Source: JAVBNN01 sp031551525
GTDB taxonomy: Bacteria > Bacillota > Negativicutes > Acidaminococcales > JAISLQ01
Assembly (NCBI GenBank): GCA_031551525.1
Contig: JAVBNN010000010.1
Location: forward strand, 1-46,875
Length of the DNA stretch: 46,875 bases
Direction of reading: 5' to 3'
A model generated the notes under the pieces. It had not been told where the DNA came from, searched no databases, and was given only the letters and a program-made list of their open reading frames with translations. This document shows positions 9,008 through 17,016 of this stretch, one piece after another. Position 1 is the stretch's first letter. Each line of letters opens with the position of its first letter. The translations under genes and the position numbers were made by a program.

Positions 9008-9879
9008 GTGAAACTGGCGCCGTAATAAAGAACTATAACGGTTATTATTATGTCAGCACGCCAAATGGGCGTGTTACTGCCTGCAAAGTACGCGGGCGGC
9101 TGAAAAAAACCAGATTTTCTTTATTGACAGGAGACAAAGTCGTATTTGTGTCGGCGGTCAATGGAGAAGGCAGCATAGAAGAAATCCTGCCGCGCAAAAA
9201 CTGTCTTTTGCGGCCGGCAGTAGCGAACATCGACCAACTGGTGCTGGTATTTGCCAGCAGGCAGCCGGATTTAAACCAAGGCGTACTTGACCGCTTTCTG
9301 ATCTTGGCCGAGCAGGCTAAAATACCTATCGTTCTTTGTTTCAGCAAAGTCGATCTACTTGATGATACGGCGGATATTTTACCAATAAAACAGAAATATC
9401 AAAATATCGGTTATGAGGCATTGCTTTTATCATCGGACAATGGTGATGGGCTAGCTGAACTGCAAAACCTGCTTGTTGGGAAAATAACAGTGTTTGCCGG
9501 ATTGTCGGGCGCCGGCAAATCAACCCTTTTAAATGCACTCTATCCTGGATTACAATTGACTACCGGCAGTGTGAGTGAAAAAATTGGCCGGGGGAGGCAT
9601 ACTACACGTTATTCTGAATTAATAGCGGTCGGCGGGGCGTATATAGTAGATACGCCGGGCTTCAGCCTTAATGATATGGCCGGTTTTACAGAATATGAAA
9701 TACGCGACGCTTTTCCGGAATTTTCCCAATATGCCGCCGGGTGCAAATTTTCCACCTGCCTGCATCTTTCAGAACCTTCCTGCGCAGTCAAAGCGGCACT
9801 GACTGAAGGCCTGATAGATAAAGAACGCTATCAAAACTATCTGGATATTTTGGCAGAAGCCAAAGGAAGGCGGAGCTGA
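9004..9879 (+). CDS. rsgA: Ribosome small-subunit GTPase RsgA
   Basis: RsgA is a circularly permuted GTPase that checks late 30S subunit maturation. The 291-residue product has an N-terminal OB fold, then the permuted GTPase order: SKVDLLDD (G4) before GLSGAGKSTLLNAL (P-loop) and DTPGFS (G3). A C-terminal zinc site of pattern C-x4-C-x-H-x5-C is seen at CKFSTCLH. The start is TTG 9004, overlapping the prkC stop by four bases, with GGAGG just upstream at the end of prkC. The prpC-prkC-rsgA-rpe order is conserved in Firmicutes, and in Bacillus the homologue is a known PrkC substrate. Confidence 0.97.
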   Translation: MSETGAVIKNYNGYYYVSTPNGRVTACKVRGRLKKTRFSLLTGDKVVFVSAVNGEGSIEEILPRKNCLLRPAVANIDQLVLVFASRQPDLNQGVLDRFLILAEQAKIPIVLCFSKVDLLDDTADILPIKQKYQNIGYEALLLSSDNGDGLAELQNLLVGKITVFAGLSGAGKSTLLNALYPGLQLTTGSVSEKIGRGRHTTRYSELIAVGGAYIVDTPGFSLNDMAGFTEYEIRDAFPEFSQYAAGCKFSTCLHLSEPSCAVKAALTEGLIDKERYQNYLDILAEAKGRRS

Positions 9880-9880
9880 T

Positions 9881-10543
9881 ATGGTAAAAATAGCACCTTC
9901 GATATTGTCGGCGGATTTTTCGCGGCTGGGCGAAGAGATCGTGCGCGTGGACAAAGCGGGAGCCGACTGGATACATATAGATGTTATGGATGGACATTTT
10001 GTGCCCAACCTTACTTTTGGCGCATCGGTAGTCAGCAAACTGCGCCCGTTGAGCAACCTTGTCTTTGACTGTCACCTCATGGTGGAGAACCCGGTCAGCC
10101 TCTTAGACGACTTTACCGCAGCCGGGGCTGATTATATAGTCGTACACATAGAGACGGAAAAACACATGAACCGCCTTGTCAATAATATCAAAGAACGAAA
10201 AACCTGGCGTGGACAGCCCATGAAAGCCGGAATAGCAGTAAATCCTTCTACTTCGCTGGTGCTTTTGGAAGAACTTATCGCTGAAGTCGACTTGGTGCTC
10301 TTGATGTCGGTAAATCCCGGTTTTGGCAATCAAAAATTTATACCTTCCACACTCGATAAAATAAGCCGTTTACGAGATATGATAAAATTTTCCGGCAGTA
10401 AAGCCGAAATACAGGTAGACGGCGGAATAAATAACGAAACTGCGCCGGCGGTCATCAGAGCCGGTGCAGATGTACTGGTGGCGGGCAGCGCGATATACGG
10501 AGCGCCGGATATTGAAGTGGCGGTAAATAAACTGCGTGGCTGA
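9881..10543 (+). CDS. rpe: Ribulose-phosphate 3-epimerase
   Basis: Rpe interconverts ribulose 5-phosphate and xylulose 5-phosphate in the pentose phosphate pathway. The 220-residue product is a TIM barrel with the family signatures SILSADFSRLGEE, DVMDGHFVPNLTFG (metal and catalytic aspartate), HLMVENP, and the phosphate-binding VDGGIN near residue 178. It begins one base after the rsgA stop, with GGAGC upstream of the ATG. It is the last gene of the priA-rpe run; the rib promoter starts four bases after its stop, and its product ribulose 5-phosphate is also a riboflavin precursor. Confidence 0.97.
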   Translation: MVKIAPSILSADFSRLGEEIVRVDKAGADWIHIDVMDGHFVPNLTFGASVVSKLRPLSNLVFDCHLMVENPVSLLDDFTAAGADYIVVHIETEKHMNRLVNNIKERKTWRGQPMKAGIAVNPSTSLVLLEELIAEVDLVLLMSVNPGFGNQKFIPSTLDKISRLRDMIKFSGSKAEIQVDGGINNETAPAVIRAGADVLVAGSAIYGAPDIEVAVNKLRG

Positions 10544-10546
10544 TAC

Positions 10547-10575
10547 TTGCGCTTTTTTATGGCAAGTGGTATTAT
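10547..10575 (+). promoter_or_regulatory. Promoter of the rib operon
   Basis: TTGCGC (10547-10552) and TATTAT (10570-10575) are separated by exactly 17 bases and lie about 25 bases upstream of the FMN aptamer. The -35 is weak and the -10 is good. Confidence 0.55.
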
Positions 10576-10600
10576 GAGGACATAACTTAATAAATAATTA

Positions 10601-10710
10601 GCCTTTGGGGCAGGGTGAGATTCCCTACCGGCGGTACAGTCCGCGAGCTGACTTGTCAGCATGATTCGGTGAAATTCCGGAACCGACAGTATAGTCTGGA
10701 TGAAAAAGGG
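10601..10710 (+). promoter_or_regulatory. FMN riboswitch (RFN element) aptamer
   Basis: The conserved RFN blocks are present in order: GGGGCAGGGTGAGATTCCC, ACCGGCGGT, a variable stem, GATTCGGTGAAATTCCGG, and AACCGACAGT with GTCTGGATG. The element lies between the promoter and ribD, as in other Firmicutes. FMN binding should favour the terminator at 10722-10760. The aptamer segment TACAGTCC (10635-10642) is the exact reverse complement of GGACTGTA (10744-10751) in the terminator, so it can form the antiterminator when FMN is absent. Confidence 0.97.
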
Positions 10711-10721
10711 CGTAAATGATC

Positions 10722-10760
10722 ATCATACAGCCATTCCCACGAAGGACTGTATGATTTTTT
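10722..10760 (+). terminator. Riboswitch-controlled intrinsic terminator
   Basis: ATCATACAG (10722-10730) pairs with CTGTATGAT (10747-10755), nine perfect base pairs, followed by a run of six T. It is the expression platform of the FMN riboswitch, 23 bases before ribD. Confidence 0.9.
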
Positions 10761-10782
10761 ATTTGCCAGGAAGGTTTTTCAG

Positions 10783-11868
10783 ATGTCGAAAGAAATTTAT
10801 ATGCGCCGGGCGCTGGAGGTGGCAGCTAAAGCACGTGGGTGTACCTCGCCCAATCCTATGGTAGGCGCGGTCTTGGTAAAAAACGGAGAAATCATAGCCG
10901 AAGGCTGGCATGAATGCGCCGGGTTGGCCCACGCGGAGCGGGTAGCCCTTCTGGCTGCCGGTGAAAATAGCCGGGGCGCCGATATGTATGTCACACTGGA
11001 GCCCTGCTGTCATAACGGTCGTACTGGGCCCTGTACCGAAGCGATAATAGCCGCCGGCATTAAAAAAGTGTATGTCGCGGTGCGTGATCCCAATCCTGTA
11101 GTTAACGGCAAGGGCATCGCCATGCTAAAAAATGCGGGTATCGAAGTAGAGGAAGATCTGCTGGCAGAAGATGCACAGTTGTTGAATGAAATATTCTTCA
11201 AATGGGTACTGGAGAACAGCCCTTTTGTGATAGCGAAATATGCCATGTCACTGGATGGAAAGATCGCGACTGTGACCGGGGATTCCAAATGGATAAGCAG
11301 TGAACAGTCACGTGCTTTTACTCATCAACTACGCAATGACTGCGATGCCATACTAGTCGGGTCAGGCACTGTGAAAATAGACGACCCAGCGCTCACCTGC
11401 CGTCTGCCGGGCGGAAAACAGCCGGTTCGAGTGATTGTCGACAGCCGGGCCGGTATCGAACTTACATCCCAGTTATTATGCGATGGCCTGGCCAGAACGA
11501 TTGTGGCCGTTACCGAAAATGCGCCCGCGGAAAACATCAAGCGTATAATGGATACCGGCGCGGAAGTTGCGGTATTGCCATCACGGGAGGAGAGGGTGGA
11601 CCTCAGCGCTTTGCTCAAATATCTGGGAGGGCAAAATATCACCAGTGTACTGGTGGAAGGCGGGGCTACACTGCACGCGTCCATGTTATCTCAAGGGCTG
11701 GTGGATAAATTGTATGTTTTCATCGCGCCCATCATCATATCCGGCAAAACGGCGCCGGGGCCGGTAGGAGGCATCGGCTGGGAGAAAGTCGCCGACGCCT
11801 GGCAACTGTCGGATGTTAAGATGGAAAAAATCGGGCCGGATATCATGGTCAGCGGCTATATTAAATAA
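10783..11868 (+). CDS. ribD: Bifunctional riboflavin deaminase/reductase RibD
   Basis: RibD carries out the second and third steps of riboflavin synthesis, deaminating and then reducing the pyrimidine intermediate. The N-terminal deaminase domain (about 1-145) shows the zinc site: HAERVALL with histidine and glutamate, then PCCHNGRTGPC with two cysteine ligands. The C-terminal NADPH-dependent reductase domain (about 146-361) includes MSLDGKIAT, a VDS segment and VEGGATLHAS. The ATG at 10783 follows AGGAAGG. It is the first gene behind the FMN riboswitch, and the 361-residue length is standard. Confidence 0.97.
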   Translation: MSKEIYMRRALEVAAKARGCTSPNPMVGAVLVKNGEIIAEGWHECAGLAHAERVALLAAGENSRGADMYVTLEPCCHNGRTGPCTEAIIAAGIKKVYVAVRDPNPVVNGKGIAMLKNAGIEVEEDLLAEDAQLLNEIFFKWVLENSPFVIAKYAMSLDGKIATVTGDSKWISSEQSRAFTHQLRNDCDAILVGSGTVKIDDPALTCRLPGGKQPVRVIVDSRAGIELTSQLLCDGLARTIVAVTENAPAENIKRIMDTGAEVAVLPSREERVDLSALLKYLGGQNITSVLVEGGATLHASMLSQGLVDKLYVFIAPIIISGKTAPGPVGGIGWEKVADAWQLSDVKMEKIGPDIMVSGYIK

Positions 11869-11878
11869 GGAGAAAGAG

Positions 11879-12532
11879 ATGTTTACAGGTTTAGTAGCTG
11901 AACTGGGCAAAATAACCGCCATAAACAAAGACGGAAACTCTTATAAATTGTCCATCGCTGCCAAAATAGTGCTGGATGGACTGAGGATCGGCGACAGTGT
12001 GGCGGTCAACGGCACCTGCCTTACGGTGGTTTTTATCGATACCGGGGTATTCACCGCCGAAGTGATGCCGGAAACGGCGCAAAACACTGTCATCCCCCAT
12101 TTAAAAACAGGCGACAGGGTAAACCTTGAACGCACTTTGCGGTTAGGAGACCGGCTGGACGGGCACATGGTCAGCGGGCATATCGACTTTACCGGCAAGC
12201 TGGTATCCCAAAAAACCGACGGCATAGCTTCGGTGGTCACTATCTCAGCTCCACCTGACGCTTTGCGCTATATAATACACAAAGGGTCAGTAGCGGTAGA
12301 TGGCATAAGCCTTACCGTTTGCGCACTGGGCAAAGATTTTTTTGCCGTATCGCTCATACCGCATACCGTCGCCAATACCACTTTGGGGCATAAAAAAACC
12401 GGCGATGTCGTTAACATAGAAACAGACCTCATCGGAAAATATGTGGAACGACTTTTATCGCCTGTTCCGCAGAAGAAAACAGAAAGCTTGACCAGGGCAA
12501 GTTTATTGGAAAATGGATTTTTGGAGGAATAG
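11879..12532 (+). CDS. ribE: Riboflavin synthase, alpha subunit
   Basis: Riboflavin synthase dismutates two lumazine molecules into riboflavin. The start is set at ATG 11879, ten bases after the ribD stop and behind AAGGAG; it gives the classic MFTGLV N-terminus. The 217-residue product consists of two repeated lumazine-binding barrels (about 1-95 and 96-195). Each contains the VNGTCLTV or VDGISLTV type motif, and the NHTV/HTVANTTL-like segment is present in the second. An upstream in-frame start at 11813 lies inside ribD and is not supported. Length and order ribD-ribE-ribBA-ribH match Firmicutes operons. Confidence 0.97.
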   Translation: MFTGLVAELGKITAINKDGNSYKLSIAAKIVLDGLRIGDSVAVNGTCLTVVFIDTGVFTAEVMPETAQNTVIPHLKTGDRVNLERTLRLGDRLDGHMVSGHIDFTGKLVSQKTDGIASVVTISAPPDALRYIIHKGSVAVDGISLTVCALGKDFFAVSLIPHTVANTTLGHKKTGDVVNIETDLIGKYVERLLSPVPQKKTESLTRASLLENGFLEE

Positions 12533-12535
12533 AAG

Positions 12536-13735
12536 ATGGCGTTTAACACTATACCAGAAGCAATCGAAGACATAAAAAATGGAAAAATGATCGTCGTTAT
12601 TGACGATGAAGACAGAGAAAACGAAGGCGACCTTATAATGGCGGCCCAGACAGTTACTCCGCAAGCGATAAATTTTATGGCCACATATGCCAGAGGGCTC
12701 ATTTGTACGCCCATGTCCGGCGAATTATTAGACAAACTTGGCATGGAACAAATGGTTTTCAAAAACACAGATAACCACGATACTGCCTTTACCGTGTCGG
12801 TCGATCACGTAGATACTACTACGGGCATATCAGCCTTTGAACGCTCCCATACTATGCTGAAAATGATCGACGAAAATGCCCGCCCGGCAGATTTTCGCCG
12901 CCCCGGCCATGTATTTCCCCTGCGTGCGCGCAAAGGGGGCGTACTCAGGCGTAGCGGACATACCGAGGCAACAGTAGACCTTGCTGTCTTAGCCGGTATG
13001 AAAGCAGCCGGCATTTGTTGCGAAATAATGAGTGAAGATGGTGAAATGGCCAGAACGCCGGAACTTATAAAATTTGCGAAAAAACACAGTTTAAAAATAA
13101 TCACCGTAGCCGATTTGATCTCTTACCGGAAAAACATGAGCAAAATGGTCAGAAGGGTAGCAGAGACGGAACTTCCGACTAAATATGGTATATTCCATTT
13201 GATAGCCTATGAAAATGATATGGATAACCAGTGCCACCTAGCGATAATCAAAGGAAACATACAAAACAAGAAAGACGTGCTGGTGCGGGTACACTCCGAA
13301 TGCCTTACCGGAGATGTATTGGGGTCTTTGCGCTGCGATTGCGGCGAACAGCTGCATGAAGCATTGAAAATGATTGAAAAGGCCAAAGAAGGAGTTATAA
13401 TATATATGCGGCAGGAAGGCCGTGGCATTGGCCTTGCGAATAAGATAAAGACTTACTCCCTCCAGGACAAAGGCATGGATACTGTGGAAGCGAACATAGC
13501 CCTAGGTTTTGCGCCGGATATGCGAGACTATGGACTAGGCGCGCAGATCATGACTGATCTTGGCCTGTCGAGCATACGCCTTATCACCAACAACCCCGCC
13601 AAACGGGCCGGACTGCAAGGGCATGGTATAATTATCACGGAAACTTTGCCGCTCGAAATAGAGTCGAATAAATACAATGCCAAATATCTTTCCTGTAAAA
13701 AGCTAAAAATGGGCCATATTTTACAAAAATCATGA
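12536..13735 (+). CDS. ribBA: Bifunctional DHBP synthase / GTP cyclohydrolase II
   Basis: RibBA makes both starting blocks of riboflavin: dihydroxybutanone phosphate from ribulose 5-phosphate and the pyrimidine from GTP. The N-terminal domain (about 1-200) has DDEDRENEGDLIMAA for metal and substrate binding and HTEATVDLA. The C-terminal GTP cyclohydrolase II domain (about 205-399) has VHSECLTGD with SLRCDCGEQL, giving the three zinc cysteines, and MRQEGRGIGL and TNNPAK. Both catalytic sets look intact in the 399 residues. It starts three bases after the ribE stop. Confidence 0.97.
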   Translation: MAFNTIPEAIEDIKNGKMIVVIDDEDRENEGDLIMAAQTVTPQAINFMATYARGLICTPMSGELLDKLGMEQMVFKNTDNHDTAFTVSVDHVDTTTGISAFERSHTMLKMIDENARPADFRRPGHVFPLRARKGGVLRRSGHTEATVDLAVLAGMKAAGICCEIMSEDGEMARTPELIKFAKKHSLKIITVADLISYRKNMSKMVRRVAETELPTKYGIFHLIAYENDMDNQCHLAIIKGNIQNKKDVLVRVHSECLTGDVLGSLRCDCGEQLHEALKMIEKAKEGVIIYMRQEGRGIGLANKIKTYSLQDKGMDTVEANIALGFAPDMRDYGLGAQIMTDLGLSSIRLITNNPAKRAGLQGHGIIITETLPLEIESNKYNAKYLSCKKLKMGHILQKS

Positions 13736-13754
13736 TAAAAGGAGCCATGTAAAG

Positions 13755-14219
13755 ATGGGAAAAATAATCGAAGGCAATATTTCCGCTAAAGGGTATCGAT
13801 TTGCCATAGTAGTAGCCAGATTCAATGAGTTTATTACCAATAAGCTGCTGGGCGGTGCGCTAGATGCGCTCAAACGCCATGAAGCGAACGAAAAGGACAT
13901 TACTACAGTATGGGTGCCGGGCGCATTTGAGATACCGCTGATTGCCAAAAAACTTGCTCAAAGCGGTAATTATGACGCAGTAATCTGCTTGGGCGCAGTA
14001 ATACGCGGCAGCACATCGCATTATGATCTTGTGTGTTCGGAAGTGACCAAAGGTATAGCACAGGTCGGTCTTCATGCAGAACTGCCAGTTATATTTGGCG
14101 TAGTTACTACCGACAATATCGAGCAGGCGGTGGAACGGGCCGGTACAAAAGCGGGCAACAAAGGTTTTGACGCAGCGATGTCTGCCATGGAAATGGTCAA
14201 TATTATAAAGAAACTGTGA
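13755..14219 (+). CDS. ribH: 6,7-dimethyl-8-ribityllumazine synthase
   Basis: RibH condenses the pyrimidine and dihydroxybutanone phosphate to form lumazine, normally as a 60-mer or pentamer shell. The 154-residue protein shows ARFNEFITNKLL at the N-terminus, VPGAFEIPL near 55, the GAVIRGSTSHYD substrate loop with its histidine near 88, and FGVVTTDN. The ATG at 13755 follows AAAGGAG by about ten bases. Synthesis genes end here, but no terminator separates ribH from the sirtuin gene ten bases on. Confidence 0.97.
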   Translation: MGKIIEGNISAKGYRFAIVVARFNEFITNKLLGGALDALKRHEANEKDITTVWVPGAFEIPLIAKKLAQSGNYDAVICLGAVIRGSTSHYDLVCSEVTKGIAQVGLHAELPVIFGVVTTDNIEQAVERAGTKAGNKGFDAAMSAMEMVNIIKKL

Positions 14220-14229
14220 TTGAGGTTGC

Positions 14230-15018
14230 ATGATGACTGACAAGATAAAAAAAGTGGCGGCTTTATGGCAAGAAGCCAAAAATGTGGTCATACTAAGCGG
14301 CGCCGGGATGAGTACGGCATCGGGGCTGCCCGATTTTCGTTCCAAGACCGGTTTGTGGCGACAGCGCCCGGAAGCACTGGCAACGCTTATTGCTATGAAC
14401 AAAACACCTGACGATTTTTATTTCTTCTACCAGTGGCGCATTGCCCGTCTCTGGCAGACCCAACCCAACCCCGGCCATACAATGCTGGCCAATATGGAAA
14501 AAAAAGGCAAAGTAAAGCTTATCGTCACGCAAAATGTAGACAGCCTGCATCAAAGGGCCGGTTCGAAAAAAGTTGACGAACTGCATGGAAGTTTGCGCAC
14601 CGTTAGTTGCCTCAAATGCGCAATGGTTTATGACAGCAAGATAATCATCCCCCAAACACCCGGTTGGGATGAAGAACCGGCAGCGACGGACTATCATCAC
14701 GGGAAAGAATGTTACTGCACCAACTGCGGTGGGCAACTACGCCCGGACGTAGTCCTGTTTGGCGAACAGTTGCCTATGCGAAACTGGCAACAGGCGGTGA
14801 CTGCTGCCAAAGAGGCGAACCTTATCATAGTGCTGGGCTCATCTCTTGTGGTAGGTCCGGCCAATCAACTGCCAAATTATACACTCGGGCACGGTGGCAA
14901 ACTGGTGATAATCAACTACGACCGCACGCAGCTTGATTCTATTGCAACAGTGGTCATAAACGACGATATACCTAAAGTATTAAACAAAGTGGAAGAAGCG
15001 TTTTTAAAAACAAAGTGA
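14230..15018 (+). CDS. NAD-dependent protein deacylase, sirtuin family
   Basis: Sir2-family enzymes remove acyl groups from protein lysines while consuming NAD. The 262-residue product has SGAGMSTASGLPDFRS (NAD site), TQNVDSLHQRAG, the catalytic histidine in ELHGS, two zinc CxxC pairs (CLKC and CTNC), FGEQLP and GSSLVVGPAN. In the acyl-binding region the sequence FYQWR gives a tyrosine-x-x-arginine pair, the pattern that in CobB and SIRT5 favours succinyl or malonyl groups. Two adjacent ATG codons (14230, 14233) could start it; GAGG at 14222 fits the second slightly better. It appears to be cotranscribed with the rib genes. Confidence 0.94.
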   Translation: MMTDKIKKVAALWQEAKNVVILSGAGMSTASGLPDFRSKTGLWRQRPEALATLIAMNKTPDDFYFFYQWRIARLWQTQPNPGHTMLANMEKKGKVKLIVTQNVDSLHQRAGSKKVDELHGSLRTVSCLKCAMVYDSKIIIPQTPGWDEEPAATDYHHGKECYCTNCGGQLRPDVVLFGEQLPMRNWQQAVTAAKEANLIIVLGSSLVVGPANQLPNYTLGHGGKLVIINYDRTQLDSIATVVINDDIPKVLNKVEEAFLKTK

Positions 15019-15036
15019 TTTTTGGGAGGTAATACC

Positions 15037-15894
15037 ATGCCCGATTGCCTGGCTCGCGCTACAGCGGAAGGCGTAAAAATATATGCCATAGAAACAACAC
15101 GGCTTGTTGAAGAAGCGTGCGCCCGTCACAGTTGTTGGCCGCTGGCGGCCGCCGCGCTGGGACGCACCATGACGGGGGCGCTCCTCTTGACGGCCAGTTT
15201 AAAAGGGGAAGACCGGGTAACCATTAAGATTGATGGTGACGGTCCGCTGGGTAGCATAGTAGCCGACGCCGGCAACGATACGGTGCGCGGCTATGTCGAC
15301 AACCCGCAGGCAGACCTGCCTGCCCGAAACGGCAAAATAGACGTAGCCGGCGGCGTAGGAAAAGGCAAAATCATCGTCACGCGATTTACCGGCCTTAAAA
15401 CGCCGTTTACCGGCTGGGCCGATCTGGTGAGTGGTGAAATAGCCGCTGACCTGACTAACTATTTATACGTTTCAGAACAGACCCCTGCCAGTATTGCGCT
15501 GGGTGTGCTTGTGGGCACCGATGGCAAGGTAAAAGCGGCGGGCGGTTTTTTTGTGCAGGCCATGCCTGGTGCGGATGAAGCGGTACTGCAAAAGCTGGAA
15601 GAAAATATTGACAGCTTGCCTCCAGTCACTGTAATGCTGGAAAATGGCGCAAATGCAGAGGATATAGTGAAAAAAATAGCTGGCGATACGGTGCAGTTGA
15701 CCATACATGACAAACTGCCGGTAAAGTTTAAGTGTACCTGTTCGCCTGAACGCATACTGGATATGCTGGCCGGTTTGTCTGACGAAGATTTTGAGGCTGT
15801 GGCGCAAGACCAGGAAACAGAGGTGCGTTGTCATTTTTGCAATAATAAATACACTTTTTCGCAAAAAGAAATTTTGCAGATGAAAAATACATAA
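15037..15894 (+). CDS. hslO: Redox-regulated chaperone Hsp33
   Basis: Hsp33 is a cytosolic holdase activated when oxidants release its zinc and unfold its linker. The C-terminal zinc/redox centre is complete: a CTC pair near residue 238 and CHFC near 270, the CxC-x(27-32)-CxxC arrangement. The N-terminal domain carries typical segments such as GRTMTGALLL and GPLGSIVADA. ATG 15037 follows GGGAGG at 15024; an in-frame TTG at 15022 sits in the ribosome site and is rejected. The gene ends four bases before the recA promoter with no visible terminator. Confidence 0.96.
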   Translation: MPDCLARATAEGVKIYAIETTRLVEEACARHSCWPLAAAALGRTMTGALLLTASLKGEDRVTIKIDGDGPLGSIVADAGNDTVRGYVDNPQADLPARNGKIDVAGGVGKGKIIVTRFTGLKTPFTGWADLVSGEIAADLTNYLYVSEQTPASIALGVLVGTDGKVKAAGGFFVQAMPGADEAVLQKLEENIDSLPPVTVMLENGANAEDIVKKIAGDTVQLTIHDKLPVKFKCTCSPERILDMLAGLSDEDFEAVAQDQETEVRCHFCNNKYTFSQKEILQMKNT

Positions 15895-15898
15895 CCTA

Positions 15899-15927
15899 TT
15901 GACAAAACGAACAACTGTTTATACAAT
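15899..15927 (+). promoter_or_regulatory. recA promoter
   Basis: A consensus TTGACA (15899-15904) and TACAAT (15922-15927) are separated by 17 bases, about 28 bases before the recA ATG. A LexA-type box fills the spacer. Confidence 0.85.
15908..15921 (+). promoter_or_regulatory. SOS box (LexA/DinR operator)
   Basis: CGAACAACTGTTTA matches the Bacillus-type CGAAC-N4-GTTYG consensus in 12 of 14 positions and lies between the -35 and -10 of recA, where bound LexA would block RNA polymerase. LexA itself is not in the window. Confidence 0.8.
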
Positions 15928-15954
15928 ATAGTCATAAATACTGGGAGGTGCCAA

Positions 15955-17016
15955 ATGGCGGAAAAACCTGATAAAACAATAGACAAAACCAAGGCTCTTG
16001 AAATGGCCATACGCCAGATAGAAAAAGATTTTGGCAAGGGTTCTATTATGATGCTGGGTGAGGCCAGCGCCAAGATGAACCTGGAAGTTATACCCACTGG
16101 TGCTTTGTCCCTTGATGTGGCGCTTGGCGTTGGCGGTATCCCCCGCGGTCGCGTCATTGAAATATACGGGCCGGAGGCTTCGGGTAAAACCACCGTAGCC
16201 CTCCATATGATCGCCGAGGCGCAAAAAATAGGCGGTTATGCAGCCTTTATTGACGCAGAGCATGCGCTTGACCCTGAATACGCAAAAAGATTGGGTGTCG
16301 ATGTGGACAACCTTCTCATATCCCAACCGGACAACGGAGAGCAAGCTTTGGAAATAGCCGATGCGCTTGTACGCAGCGGCGCCATAGATATAGTAGTTAT
16401 TGACTCAGTGGCGGCGCTGGTGCCGAGAGCCGAAATAGAAGGAGAAATGGGCGACTCGCATGTGGGCCTGCATGCACGCCTGATGAGCCAGGCCTTGCGC
16501 AAACTGACCGGTATTATCAGCAAATCACATACTGTGGCCGTATTTATCAACCAGATAAGGGAAAAAGTCGGCGTAATGTTTGGCAGCCCGGAAACAACTA
16601 CCGGCGGGCGGGCGCTGAAATTTTATTCAAGCGTGCGCCTTGATGTGCGGCGTATAGACAGCATAAAGAACGGCAACGATATAATAGGCAACAGGACAAG
16701 AGTAAAAGTTGTAAAAAATAAAATAGCGCCGCCGTTCAAACAGGCGGAGTTTGATATCATGTATGGCCAGGGCATATCACACGAAGGCTGTTTGGTAGAT
16801 TTGGCTGTCGATATGGATATAATAAACAAAAGTGGTTCATGGTATTCATACTCTGACAACAGACTGGGCCAAGGGAAGGAAAATGTAAAAGACTTTTTGC
16901 GTGATAACCCGAAAATAGCGGCTGAGATAGAAGGCAAAATAAGGCAAGAGGGGTTTGCCGCTTTAAAATCTGGCAGTGAGGCGGCGGATACAGATGCTGC
17001 AGAAAAAGACGATTGA
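15955..17016 (+). CDS. recA: Recombinase RecA
   Basis: RecA forms filaments on single-stranded DNA, pairs homologous strands and triggers LexA self-cleavage. The 353-residue protein shows GPEASGKTTVALH (Walker A), VVIDSVAALVPRAE (Walker B), the ALRKLTG segment, FINQIREKVGVMFG and GGRALKFY, all canonical. The C-terminus is acidic as usual. The ATG at 15955 follows GGGAGGTG. Expression should be DNA-damage induced through the SOS box at 15908. recX starts inside its 3' end. Confidence 0.99.
   Translation: MAEKPDKTIDKTKALEMAIRQIEKDFGKGSIMMLGEASAKMNLEVIPTGALSLDVALGVGGIPRGRVIEIYGPEASGKTTVALHMIAEAQKIGGYAAFIDAEHALDPEYAKRLGVDVDNLLISQPDNGEQALEIADALVRSGAIDIVVIDSVAALVPRAEIEGEMGDSHVGLHARLMSQALRKLTGIISKSHTVAVFINQIREKVGVMFGSPETTTGGRALKFYSSVRLDVRRIDSIKNGNDIIGNRTRVKVVKNKIAPPFKQAEFDIMYGQGISHEGCLVDLAVDMDIINKSGSWYSYSDNRLGQGKENVKDFLRDNPKIAAEIEGKIRQEGFAALKSGSEAADTDAAEKDD

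Noticed and set aside
13860..14402. Antisense open frame of 180 codons across ribH and the sirtuin gene
   Set aside because: It lies opposite two clear genes and has no ribosome site.
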